27,292 nt of DNA from Oribacterium sp. UBA4274 (GTDB lineage Bacteria > Bacillota > Clostridia > Lachnospirales > Lachnospiraceae): NCBI GenBank assembly GCA_002396005.1, contig DGVW01000020.1, positions 1-27,292 of the forward strand, in the 5' to 3' direction. The translations under genes and the position numbers were made by a program. Below the pieces are notes generated by a model. That model saw only the letters and a list, made by a program, of their open reading frames with translations, did no database searches and was not told the origin of the DNA. Below are positions 1 through 8,091 of the stretch, piece after piece (position 1 is the stretch's first letter; each line of letters starts with the position of its first letter).

Positions 1-859
1 TGACATAATTTTGAACCTCCTCAATAATTTCTTTCGGGGTGCTTGCCCCAGCTGTAATACCTACGTTTTGAATCGCGCCATCGTAACTAAAGTTAAGATC
101 GTGAACCGTTTGTATCAACTGGGTAACTGGACACTGGTCTTTGCAAATCTCATATAACTTTTTTGTGTTGGATGAACTGCTTCCTCCAATGACAATCATA
201 GCATCAGAGCTCTTTGCCAACTCTTTTGCTTCCTTCTGTCTCTCGAAAGTCGCGTTACAAATCGTATTAATAGCATTAACATCATAAAACTTTTTTTTCA
301 AAATATCAATAATTAGTTTGAATTTATCACTATTAAATGTTGTTTGAGCTAAAATAACGATTTTTTGTCCGTTTCCGTCCGGCAGAGCTTCTGCAGATTC
401 TATGTCCGGTATGGCAGAAATATTGTCATCGGCCCATCCCATTATGCCTATGATTTCAGGATGAGCGGGATTTCCGACAATAAAAACTTTTTCTTTTTGA
501 GATGTGTGCTTTTGGGCAAGCTTCTGTATTTTGCGTACAAACGGACATGAGGCATCAATGGTCTCTATATGTCTTTCGGATAGAATATCGTAGATGGATT
601 TTGGGACTCCATGGGCACGGATGATAACGATGCCATCATTGAGTTCTTTTAATTCATTTTCCGTATTCAGAACTTTAACACCATAGCTTTTGACCTTTTC
701 TATGACAGCTTCATTGTGTACTATGGGGCCGTATGTGTATATCTGTTTACGTTCACCTTCAGGTTTACTGTTTTCTCTTTCGATAGTTGCGTACACAGTA
801 TCTACCGCACGCTGAACACCGAAACAGAAACCCGCAGTTTTTGCCAGCGTTACATTCAT
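1..859 (-). CDS. ispH: 4-hydroxy-3-methylbut-2-enyl diphosphate reductase (IspH/LytB), 3' end off window
   Basis: Last enzyme of the MEP isoprenoid pathway: a cytosolic 4Fe-4S protein that reduces HMBPP to IPP and DMAPP. The reading frame is open from an ATG at 859 to the left edge (286 codons). The three cluster-ligand cysteines are visible: C12 in GFCFGV, C105 in DASCPFV and C201 in NTICNAT. So are the RAHGVP and HPE motifs and the GGSSSSNT stretch. Start choice: AAGGAAA lies about 7 nt before the ATG. A stand-alone IspH is about 280-290 residues, so the domain is essentially complete here, yet no stop is reached. In many clostridia IspH is fused to ribosomal protein S1 domains, which could lie beyond the edge. 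The gene follows cmk by 34 bp, a conserved clostridial pair. A short extra stretch (about residues 27-38) precedes YTYGPIVHN. Confidence 0.95.
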   Translation of the reverse strand, partial: MNVTLAKTAGFCFGVQRAVDTVYATIERENSKPEGERKQIYTYGPIVHNEAVIEKVKSYGVKVLNTENELKELNDGIVIIRAHGVPKSIYDILSERHIETIDASCPFVRKIQKLAQKHTSQKEKVFIVGNPAHPEIIGIMGWADDNISAIPDIESAEALPDGNGQKIVILAQTTFNSDKFKLIIDILKKKFYDVNAINTICNATFERQKEAKELAKSSDAMIVIGGSSSSNTKKLYEICKDQCPVTQLIQTVHDLNFSYDGAIQNVGITAGASTPKEIIEEVQNYV

Positions 860-893
860 ATATCTGTTTCCTTGTTATAACTCATGTGTTGTT

Positions 894-1559
894 TCATCGT
901 TTCATTGCAATATCTAAAATTGCATCGATGGTTTCATCTATTGTCAGATCGGAACTATCTACAAGAACAGCGTCAGGAACCTGTACCAAAGGTGAATTGG
1001 CTCTGTTCATATCTCTGTGATCACGTTCTGCGATTTCTCTCTCCACTTCCCGTATATCGCAGCTTTCGCCTCGCTGTTCAAGCTCTCTGGCACGGCGTCT
1101 GGCCCTTTCTTCAACGGATGCGGTGAGATAGATTTTGGTGTCTGCATCCGGCAGTACCTTGGAGCCAATGTCTCTGCCGTCCATAACAACAGAGGCCTTG
1201 GAAGCCAGCTTCTGCTGAAGACTTACAAGCTTATCTCTCACCGGCTGATACTGGGATACTTTGGATGCTGCCTCACCGACTTCCTGAGTACGTATCTTTG
1301 AGCTGACATTCTCACCGTTCAGGAATACCTGCTGAACACCGGAATCGTCATATGCGATGGAAATGTCTATATCCTTTGTATGTTCTACAACAGAGGTTTC
1401 ATCATTAATTGGAATACCGTTACATATACAGTAATATCCTACTGTACGGTACATGGCTCCTGTATCGATATATACATATCCAAGTTCCCTGGCAACAGCC
1501 TTGGCTATTGTGGATTTGCCTGCACCTGCAGGTCCGTCAATTGCAATACTATATGGCAT
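894..1559 (-). CDS. cmk: Cytidylate kinase
   Basis: Phosphorylates CMP and dCMP to the diphosphates with ATP (pyrimidine salvage and nucleotide supply). The protein has 221 residues, the usual length of bacterial Cmk. Visible motifs are the P-loop GPAGAGKST at residues 9-17, YIDTGAMYR at about 30-38, the VVMDGRDIG signature and the Arg-rich lid RARRRARELEQRG. Start: an AGAGG Shine-Dalgarno lies about 9 nt before ATG 1559. It sits 63 bp after the baiN-like gene and 34 bp before ispH, so the three are probably co-transcribed. There is no visible terminator between them. Confidence 0.97.
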   Translation of the reverse strand: MPYSIAIDGPAGAGKSTIAKAVARELGYVYIDTGAMYRTVGYYCICNGIPINDETSVVEHTKDIDISIAYDDSGVQQVFLNGENVSSKIRTQEVGEAASKVSQYQPVRDKLVSLQQKLASKASVVMDGRDIGSKVLPDADTKIYLTASVEERARRRARELEQRGESCDIREVEREIAERDHRDMNRANSPLVQVPDAVLVDSSDLTIDETIDAILDIAMKR

Positions 1560-1622
1560 GATGATAACCTCTTTCTTTGTGATAATGATTTAAAAATGCA
1601 GTAAATAAGATAGCATATTGTG

Positions 1623-2903
1623 TCAGGACATTTCAATATCTTCCTCTGCTGCAGAACGACCGGCAAGATGACCTGTTGAAAATGCCATCTGCATGTTGAA
1701 GCCACCGGTATATCCGTCTACATCCAATACTTCTCCGGCAAAATACAATCCTGAGATTTTTTTTGATTCCATAGTTTTAGGTGAGATGTCTTTTACGGAA
1801 ACACCTCCCTGAGTTACGATTGCTTCCTTAAAGCTGCCTGTTCCGCTGATGTTGAACTCAAAATCTCTGAGTAAAGTAACAACCTTTTTCCTGGTTTCTT
1901 TATCTACTTCTGTAGTCTTTTTGTTTATGTCCACACCTTTTGATTCCAGTCTTGATGTGAAAACAGGTATAAGCTGAGCCGGCAACAGATTTGAGAAAGC
2001 ATTTCTCAGTTCCTTGTTTCGGAATTCGTGGAAGTCACGAAGTAATCTTTCGTCCAGCTGCTGATCGTTTAAAGCCGGCTTCAGATTTATATGCACTGTC
2101 AGTTCCTTACGAAGAGTTGGATCTGATGAGTTCAGGTACTTTGTGATGATGGCCGATGCAGAGATGATCACAGGCCCCCGGAGTCCCTCATCTATGAAAT
2201 CCATATCTCCAAAATCTTTATAAAAACTCTTACCCTTGTCGTCACATATATTGATACTGATATTTTTCAAGGTCAGACCTTTTAATCTGTATACATCAGG
2301 TTCGTGTACTGTAAGGCATACCAGTGATGGATAGGTTTCTGTGACATTTATGCCGGCGTCCTTTGCAAATATGTATCCGTCGCCTGTTGAGCCGGTTGAA
2401 GGATATGCAAGCCCTCCTGTGGCAACGATGACACGGTCAGCCGGATACTTGCCGTGGTTCGTTTCCAGTCCGATTACTTTGCCGCCTTTATAATTTATCT
2501 TTCTGACCTCTGTTTTATAATGTATCTGAATCCCTAACTTCTTCATGTAATGCTTTAATGAATCTGTGATACTGTAGGCATGATCCGATACCGGAAAAAC
2601 TCTGTCACCGCGTTCGATTTTGGTCTTGCATCCGTTGTTCTCAAGAAGCTTTATCACATCAAGATTTGTAAAGTCATACAGTGCAGAATACAGAAATCTC
2701 GGATTTGTGACGTAATTTTTGAAAAATTCATTTATATCCTGTGCATTAGTCATGTTTCCGCGGCCTTTACCGGTTATAAATATCTTTTTACCTAATTTGT
2801 CATTCTTTTCTATAATGTGTACTTCCGCATTTTCATTTACTTCTTTTGCAGCTATAGCAGCCATCATGCCTGCTGCACCGCCGCCTATAATATATATATT
2901 CAC
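1623..2903 (-). CDS. BaiN/HI0933-family NAD(P)/FAD-dependent oxidoreductase
   Basis: FAD-binding flavoprotein of the HI0933/YhiN family (PGAP name: BaiN/RdsA family). The physiological substrate of most members is unknown; BaiN of bile-acid-metabolising clostridia is only one member, so bile-acid activity should not be assumed. The N-terminal dinucleotide fold IYIIGGGAAGM starts at residue 3, followed by KNDKLGKKIFITGKGRGNMTN, RVIVATGGLAYPSTGSTGDGY and the C-terminal FAD-contact segment GYTGGFNMQMAFSTG. Start choice: the GTG at 2903 lies about 5 nt behind GGAGA and begins right at the Rossmann strand, giving 426 residues. An in-frame GTG at 2957 would add 18 residues but has no ribosome binding site. 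First gene of the baiN-cmk-ispH group, behind the lysC terminator; no convincing promoter seen. Confidence 0.9.
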   Translation of the reverse strand: MNIYIIGGGAAGMMAAIAAKEVNENAEVHIIEKNDKLGKKIFITGKGRGNMTNAQDINEFFKNYVTNPRFLYSALYDFTNLDVIKLLENNGCKTKIERGDRVFPVSDHAYSITDSLKHYMKKLGIQIHYKTEVRKINYKGGKVIGLETNHGKYPADRVIVATGGLAYPSTGSTGDGYIFAKDAGINVTETYPSLVCLTVHEPDVYRLKGLTLKNISINICDDKGKSFYKDFGDMDFIDEGLRGPVIISASAIITKYLNSSDPTLRKELTVHINLKPALNDQQLDERLLRDFHEFRNKELRNAFSNLLPAQLIPVFTSRLESKGVDINKKTTEVDKETRKKVVTLLRDFEFNISGTGSFKEAIVTQGGVSVKDISPKTMESKKISGLYFAGEVLDVDGYTGGFNMQMAFSTGHLAGRSAAEEDIEMS

Positions 2904-3009
2904 TTCGTCTCCAGTTTTTTGTAATTTGATATACGTGTCAGAGCATATGAGTTTCACTTACAGCATGTGAACGCATACATCTGACAGATTATCAAAAAAT
3001 AGAACAAAA

Positions 3010-3032
3010 TACCCGGGTTTCAGGCCCGGGTA
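3010..3032 (-). terminator. Rho-independent terminator of lysC
   Basis: Perfect 8-bp stem TACCCGGG / CCCGGGTA with a 7-nt loop, 21 nt after the lysC stop codon. On the minus strand it is followed by ATTTTGTTCTATTTTTT. It separates lysC from the baiN-cmk-ispH group. Confidence 0.85.
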
Positions 3033-3053
3033 AAAAGTAATCAATAGTTCTTT

Positions 3054-4376
3054 TTAGTTTGAAGCACTTAAAACAAACATATTATATATTGCTTTAATTG
3101 CTTTTTCAAAGTCTTCGTTTCTGACTCCGATGATTATGTTGTACTCACTGGATCCCTGATCAATCATTTTGATGTTGATATACTCATGGGCCAATGCTGA
3201 AAAGATCCGTCCGGCAACACCGCGGGAGGACTTCATACCACGTCCTACAACTGCTACAAGTGCGATGTCAGATTCAAGCTCAATGATGTCTGGGTTGACC
3301 GCACGCTGGATACCATTCAGTACCTTCTGTTCGCAGCTCTCCAGCTCCTCCTGATGGATAACGAGAGTCATAGTATCGATGCCTGAAGGAAGATGTTCAA
3401 AGGAAATATGATTATCCTCGAGTATAGACAGTATCTTGCGTCCAAAACCGATTTCTGCATTCATCATGGCTTTTTCAATGTTGAGGGCACAGAAATCCTT
3501 TTTACCACTTACACCGGTAATGACAAAACGAGGCTTCTTTAAAGTGTCCTGAACTATAAGTGTACCATGATCATCAGGCTTGTTGGTGTTTTTGATCTGA
3601 ATAGGGATACCCTCCTTACGGACAGGGAATATGGCATCCTCATGAAGAACACCTGCACCCATGTAGCTGAGCTCACGAAGCTCTCTGTAGGTTATATAAT
3701 CAATGACCTCAGGATTCTTGACAATGCGTGGATCGGCTACAAGGAATCCGGATACATCTGTCCAGTTCTCGTAGAGATCAACATGCTCAGCGGCAGCAAT
3801 AAGAGATCCTGTTACATCGGAACCGCCTCTTGAGAATGTTACTATGTCGCCATCCTCGTTGGCACCATAGAAGCCTGGAAATACAGCATAATCAACATCT
3901 GTAAGAGCATCATTGATCGCAGTTTCCGTTTTGGCAAAATCACATGTTCTGTCCTTGGTAAATACGAAACATGATGCTGAATCAATAAATGTAAATCCAA
4001 GATATGCAGCCATAAGCTTGGCATTGAGGTATTCTCCTCTTGATGCAGCATAGTCCCTGCCTGCGCCCTCAAGAAGATCATGAGAGATTTTCTCGAAATC
4101 CTCATCAAGACTGAAATTCAGTCCGAGACCATCGATTATCTCCTGATAACGGGCTTTGATCTTGGCAAGTATAGGTTTGAAATTCTGTTCTGATGAAGCA
4201 GCATTGTAAAGCTGGTACAGCATATCTGTAACCTTGGTATCGTTAGAATTTCTTTTACCCGGTGCTGAGACAACTATGTAGTGTTTTGTCTTATCAGAAG
4301 TTATTATGCTTTTGACTTTCTTAAACTGCTCAGCAGATGCACAGGAACTACCACCAAATTTAGCTACTTTAATCAT
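3054..4376 (-). CDS. lysC: Aspartate kinase
   Basis: First step of the aspartate family pathway (lysine, threonine, methionine, diaminopimelate): ATP + L-aspartate to 4-aspartyl phosphate. The protein has 440 residues. The kinase domain has KFGGSS at 6-11, VVSAPGKR at about 35-42 and the substrate loop FSRGGSDVTGS at 181-191. Two C-terminal ACT domains follow from about residue 300; the second holds AVVGRGM and INIKMIDQGSSEYNIIIGV. The N-terminus and length resemble monofunctional aspartokinase III (Bacillus YclM/ThrD) rather than the alpha/beta LysC with an internal start. The ACT pair implies allosteric control by lysine and/or threonine, but the effector cannot be read from sequence. Start is supported by AAGGGGAG 5 nt before the ATG. 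Monocistronic: own promoter (4482-4510) and terminator (3010-3032). Confidence 0.95.
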   Translation of the reverse strand: MIKVAKFGGSSCASAEQFKKVKSIITSDKTKHYIVVSAPGKRNSNDTKVTDMLYQLYNAASSEQNFKPILAKIKARYQEIIDGLGLNFSLDEDFEKISHDLLEGAGRDYAASRGEYLNAKLMAAYLGFTFIDSASCFVFTKDRTCDFAKTETAINDALTDVDYAVFPGFYGANEDGDIVTFSRGGSDVTGSLIAAAEHVDLYENWTDVSGFLVADPRIVKNPEVIDYITYRELRELSYMGAGVLHEDAIFPVRKEGIPIQIKNTNKPDDHGTLIVQDTLKKPRFVITGVSGKKDFCALNIEKAMMNAEIGFGRKILSILEDNHISFEHLPSGIDTMTLVIHQEELESCEQKVLNGIQRAVNPDIIELESDIALVAVVGRGMKSSRGVAGRIFSALAHEYINIKMIDQGSSEYNIIIGVRNEDFEKAIKAIYNMFVLSASN

Positions 4377-4423
4377 GATTTCTCCCCTTATCTTCTACCT
4401 AGTATCTTATGTAATGGCATCGT

Positions 4424-4466
4424 TATGCGGAGTATAACCGCACATATATATGTCCATAAAAATGTG
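4424..4466 (-). promoter_or_regulatory. lysC leader with two competing small hairpins
   Basis: In the roughly 100-nt leader, 4424-4430 pairs with 4438-4444 (7 bp, one G-U). Alternatively 4441-4445 (CACAT) pairs with 4462-4466 (ATGTG). The two share bases and exclude each other. There is no U-tract, and the leader is too short for the lysine riboswitch. Could be ordinary leader structure. Confidence 0.25.
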
Positions 4467-4481
4467 TAAATCTGACTAAAG

Positions 4482-4510
4482 ATTATACCATTTTAAAGCC
4501 CAATTAACAA
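4482..4510 (-). promoter_or_regulatory. Sigma-A type promoter of lysC
   Basis: On the minus strand, TTGTTA (4510-4505), a 17-bp spacer, and a perfect TATAAT (4487-4482). Transcription would start near 4475, leaving a leader of about 100 nt before the lysC ATG. Confidence 0.75.
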
Positions 4511-4529
4511 TATTTCACATGTATCAATC

Positions 4530-4617
4530 TACTATATCTGGTATTCCATAGGGGCCGTATAGGGACAATTCATTCGAGGCCATATGCAGCTATGAGACGG
4601 TGGGCATCAATATAGTA
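4530..4617 (-). repeat. Inverted-repeat-bounded intergenic element
   Basis: Between the permease stop and the lysC promoter, an 8-bp perfect inverted repeat (4530-4537 with 4610-4617) encloses about 72 nt. Inside this a weaker CATA/GGCC pairing can form. There is no U-run, so it is not a standard terminator, and no open reading frame is apparent. It may be the 3' end structure of the ABC operon mRNA. Confidence 0.3.
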
Positions 4618-4618
4618 T

Positions 4619-5983
4619 TTATTCATTTCTGATGGCCGCAAGGGGACTCAGCTTCATGGCTCTCACTGCTGGCAAGTATCCGGCTATAGAACCGACTGCG
4701 ATTGCAAAAATAATGGCAAATACCGCAAGCCATGGCGGTATATAGGATAGAGAACCTCCATCATTGTAACCTATAAACATTGATACAGTGTCATTGCTGC
4801 CGGATGAGGTGAAGAAGTTGATGATATAGGATATCAGGTAGCTGACCATAAGTCCGGCTATGCCCCCCATGAGTCCGATGATGCCGGATTCAAAAAGAAA
4901 CATGTTTTTTATGTCAGCCATATCACATCCCAGAACTTTCATTACGCCTATCTCTTTTGTACGTTCATAAATGGACATCATCATGGTGTTCATAATGCCT
5001 ATTGCGGCAACAAGCAGCGAAACTCCTCCTATGCCTCCGAGAACCATCTGCACCATATTGAGAGACTGTTGAGCGGATTCCAGCCATTCCATGTTGGAGC
5101 TCACATTAAAACCTAAATCCGAAATTGTATTTTGCACCTCCTTAACATTGTCCATGCTGTCAACAAAGACATAAGCTGTATCATATACATAGTAATTATA
5201 GGCTTTTCCGTTTTTGTTGGTACGAGGATTTGGTACAAGCGCTTTTTTGTAGAGCTTACGCAGGAATCGCTTCAGAGTGTCAATGTCTGCATACGCATTA
5301 TATGAATTGGATGACCAGTCCTCTTTTCCACCGGCAATGATGCCGGTGACAGGGAATATGTACTTTTTTACCGGTTTAGAAACCGTACTTTCATCTGCGG
5401 TTTTGTTGGTCTTTTCTGTATAGGAAGATTGCGGAAAGGTTATAAAAATAGTGTCTTTATCCGGATCAACATCTATGGAATCATAGCTGCTTGGTTTGTA
5501 AAAGGAGTTATAGAGTATCTGGTTTCCATAGATGAGACTCAATTGTCCCTGGTCGTTTTTGGGGATAGTACCGCCCTCTCTTAAGCTTAGCTGTGACAGA
5601 TAATACTGAGAAACTCCACATATGGTGAAGCTTCCGTCATAACCGTTACACTTGGCAGAAACATTGACTTCGATGGAAGGACTTACTGAGATTACATGGT
5701 CAAGAGATGAAAACATATCAATGTTTTCATCTGTCAGTTCATATTGGGCTTTATTTTTTGAATTATTTTCACGATTCTCATAGCTCTCGTACACTCGAAT
5801 GATGGTGAGGGATCCTTCACTTTGAAAGGATTTAAGCATCATCTGACTCATGCCCAGACCCAGACTGACCATAACTACAATGGATGCAGTACCGATAACT
5901 ACACCCAGTATGGTCAGAAATGTCCTGGTTTTACGCCTTCTGAGATTATTAAAAGCCAATGTAAATAAATCAGATAGTCTCAT
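4619..5983 (-). CDS. ABC transporter permease, MacB/FtsX type
   Basis: Integral membrane subunit of a MacB-like (type VII) ABC system, whose members work as mechanotransmitters or exporters rather than classical importers. The protein has 454 residues with the typical topology: TM1 at about 22-44, a large extracytoplasmic region to about 310, TM2 at about 313-335, TM3 at about 364-391 and TM4 at about 418-437. The family signatures MSIYERTKEIGVMKVLGC after TM2 and the C-terminal LPAVRAMKLSPLAAIRNE are present. The start overlaps the end of the exported-protein gene by 14 bp, with AGGA 5 nt upstream, so translational coupling is likely. Last gene of the three-gene module. Substrate unknown. 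Confidence 0.9.
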   Translation of the reverse strand: MRLSDLFTLAFNNLRRRKTRTFLTILGVVIGTASIVVMVSLGLGMSQMMLKSFQSEGSLTIIRVYESYENRENNSKNKAQYELTDENIDMFSSLDHVISVSPSIEVNVSAKCNGYDGSFTICGVSQYYLSQLSLREGGTIPKNDQGQLSLIYGNQILYNSFYKPSSYDSIDVDPDKDTIFITFPQSSYTEKTNKTADESTVSKPVKKYIFPVTGIIAGGKEDWSSNSYNAYADIDTLKRFLRKLYKKALVPNPRTNKNGKAYNYYVYDTAYVFVDSMDNVKEVQNTISDLGFNVSSNMEWLESAQQSLNMVQMVLGGIGGVSLLVAAIGIMNTMMMSIYERTKEIGVMKVLGCDMADIKNMFLFESGIIGLMGGIAGLMVSYLISYIINFFTSSGSNDTVSMFIGYNDGGSLSYIPPWLAVFAIIFAIAVGSIAGYLPAVRAMKLSPLAAIRNE

Positions 5984-8015
5984 CTATGTCCTGTTCCTTA
6001 GACTTTTTTCTCTTTCTGATGAATACAATGCCGGCTACCGCAGAAAGGAGTACTGCAATTATTCCGGCAGGTACAATATTTTTTACACCGGAAGACTCAG
6101 TAACGTCTGTATCCATATCCTCCATATTGAAGTCTTCCCCCAAATCTTCGGTTACAAAAAGATTGATGGTCTCTTGCTGTGTTGACTCCTCACCGTTGAT
6201 ATCTTCATAAGTGATGGTGACATTGATGGTTCCATCATCGGTGGTAGGAGCAATACCTGTAACCATGGCATCAACAGTACCGGACTCTCCCGGTTTAATG
6301 TTTCCGACGTAAGCATTGGTGTTCTGTATGGAGTCTGCAGCAAAATCCACAGTTACGTTATATAGAATAACTTTTCCTGTATTGTTTATGTTGAACATTA
6401 TATTGGATTCGTTTCCGACAGAAACTGATCCGGGCATGATGTCATAACCTGTGCAGGAAAGACGGGCTACCTGTTTTACCACCACATCGAGAGTTACCTT
6501 TTCTTCAGCGTTTTTAAATTCCGGAGAATCATATTTTTCATTTATAGTCAGAGCATATGATCTCGGATTGACACCTGCAGAGGCTATCATGGTCCAGGAT
6601 ACTTCCTTGGACTCACCGGCATTAAGAGCATTGATGACCGTTGAATTGGTTCCATTTTCAGTGGAAAAGACATTGGAATTATCTACTTTTTCGGAATCAA
6701 CAGTCAGCAGGATATTACTTGCGTTTATGTCTGCACTGGCATTTTTAATTTCGAGAAAAAGTTTAAATGCCTGGCCGGCGTATACGTTTTCCGGTTCGGT
6801 ATGATAAGAACCTACAACGAGACGGGCTTTGGTACGGTCGTTTGCATTGAACTCTCTGGTAGAGTCAGGTTCGGTATCATTCATTGCAGGGTTGTTGATA
6901 TTAACATAAAAGGTGTGTTTTTCTTTCGACTGCAGTGTAGCATCAGGAGTACTTTTATAGGTTACAGTGTAGCTTATAGGATAATAACCACTGGCAGTGT
7001 TTCTCTTGATACCCATAGAGTAAGAGGGACTGATTATCTCATCAGGTTCAACTGTGTCAAAGGTCTGGTCATAGTTTGACTGGCTTATCTCGAAAGGAAA
7101 CTGTTTTGTGGCTATGGATTTGGAATAAGCTGTGTTCTGCATCTCTGCATCCTCGTCAAGGGTGCTGTTCATATGGACTTTGACATCATAGAGAGTACGC
7201 CTGGTCTGATTGCGGAAATCAACAGAGTAATCCATCTGATCCGGATAGCTTGCAGCAGGTGTTGTCTGTCCTTCTCCTACAACAAATGCAGACTCTTTTT
7301 CTGTTGTTGCAGGATTGTTGACTGTGCCCGACTCAACTACGGAAATGTTGATAAACTCCGCTCTGTTCAAACTGCCATAGGAGCCTGAAGAATTGTACGG
7401 TACATCATAAAATACAGAAACAGGTACTGCATAATAGCCTGCTTCAATATCACTTCTTATATGAACGTTAAAGGTTATTTCTTTGTACTCACCTTTTTTG
7501 AGAGTACCGAGCTTCTGTTCCTGTGTCATGGTCGAAGCATTGATCTCAATAGGATATTTGCCGCCGTCAACAGGATAAGTTAAACCTAGCGAGGCGTTGT
7601 AAGCCCGTGAAGCTCCGGCCTGATAACCCTCGTTGTAAGCCTCTGATTCTGAAGCTTCATCGTCGGAATCGTATGGGTTGGACCTGTTGGCACTTGGAAC
7701 TATGCCATTGGTGTTCACGAGATTCTGATCCTGAGACAGTCGGACTCTTACGTTATTGATTTCAGATGTATTAGGATTATATAGTCCGTTTACACCATTA
7801 TATCCGATGCGGACGGTAAGCTGCATATCCTGACCTATGATACCTTCCGGCGTAGGGTCTGAATCATGAACAAATGTATTGAGGTTAGTATCTACATAGG
7901 ACGCATGGGATGTATAAGGTCTGAAAAGCATCAGTGCAAGGATCACAAAAAAACAAATGAGATATACACCAAAAGCTTTTTTAATAATTACATTTACAAA
8001 CATGTTCTTTCTCAT
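5970..8015 (-). CDS. Exported multi-Ig-like (COG1361/CARDB-like) protein with C-terminal membrane anchor
   Basis: No precise function recognised. The 681-residue protein has a basic N-terminus, a hydrophobic stretch at about 15-31 and a possible signal peptidase site after SHA (about 36-38). Then come roughly four beta-rich modules (about 40-230, 235-375, 395-515, 520-625). The last has CARDB/NEW3-like features (NINNTGKVILYNVTV, IKPGESGTVDA). One TM helix (about 647-666) and a basic tail RKRKK close it. An acidic Ser/Asp/Glu stretch occurs near 113-128. Such proteins recur between MacB-type ATPase and permease genes in clostridia and may act as the extracellular partner of the permease (inference). 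Start choice: GGAGG lies 5 nt before ATG 8015. The in-frame ATG at 8030 lies upstream of that ribosome binding site and is less likely. Confidence 0.85.
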   Translation of the reverse strand: MRKNMFVNVIIKKAFGVYLICFFVILALMLFRPYTSHASYVDTNLNTFVHDSDPTPEGIIGQDMQLTVRIGYNGVNGLYNPNTSEINNVRVRLSQDQNLVNTNGIVPSANRSNPYDSDDEASESEAYNEGYQAGASRAYNASLGLTYPVDGGKYPIEINASTMTQEQKLGTLKKGEYKEITFNVHIRSDIEAGYYAVPVSVFYDVPYNSSGSYGSLNRAEFINISVVESGTVNNPATTEKESAFVVGEGQTTPAASYPDQMDYSVDFRNQTRRTLYDVKVHMNSTLDEDAEMQNTAYSKSIATKQFPFEISQSNYDQTFDTVEPDEIISPSYSMGIKRNTASGYYPISYTVTYKSTPDATLQSKEKHTFYVNINNPAMNDTEPDSTREFNANDRTKARLVVGSYHTEPENVYAGQAFKLFLEIKNASADINASNILLTVDSEKVDNSNVFSTENGTNSTVINALNAGESKEVSWTMIASAGVNPRSYALTINEKYDSPEFKNAEEKVTLDVVVKQVARLSCTGYDIMPGSVSVGNESNIMFNINNTGKVILYNVTVDFAADSIQNTNAYVGNIKPGESGTVDAMVTGIAPTTDDGTINVTITYEDINGEESTQQETINLFVTEDLGEDFNMEDMDTDVTESSGVKNIVPAGIIAVLLSAVAGIVFIRKRKKSKEQDIDETI

Positions 8016-8025
8016 AATTTCCTCC

Positions 8026-8089
8026 GACATCCAGTCAATAGATAAAGGTTTTTAGATTGACAGAAGCCTTTATCTGCTGACCGGATACC
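8026..8089 (-). promoter_or_regulatory. Long intercistronic mRNA hairpin abutting the ribosome binding site
   Basis: In the minus-strand transcript, 8067-8089 can pair with 8026-8048 over 23 positions: 22 pairs, four of them G-U, and one mismatch, with an 18-nt loop. The stem begins 2 nt after the ATPase stop codon and ends directly before GGAGG (8025-8021) of the exported-protein gene. No U-tract follows, so it is not an intrinsic terminator. Likely roles are control of translation initiation, or mRNA processing and stability giving different subunit levels (inference). Confidence 0.7.
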
Positions 8090-8091
8090 TT

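Noticed and set aside
2904..2957. Upstream GTG start for the BaiN-like protein
   Set aside because: No Shine-Dalgarno before 2957, and the added residues precede the Rossmann strand that begins the family. GTG 2903 has GGAGA at good distance.
4377..4481. Lysine riboswitch before lysC
   Set aside because: The leader is about 100 nt, shorter than the lysine aptamer alone, and no terminator precedes the start codon.
8016..8030. ATG 8030 as start of the exported Ig-like protein
   Set aside because: The strong GGAGG lies between this ATG and ATG 8015, so initiation at 8015 is favoured; the signal peptide also begins there.
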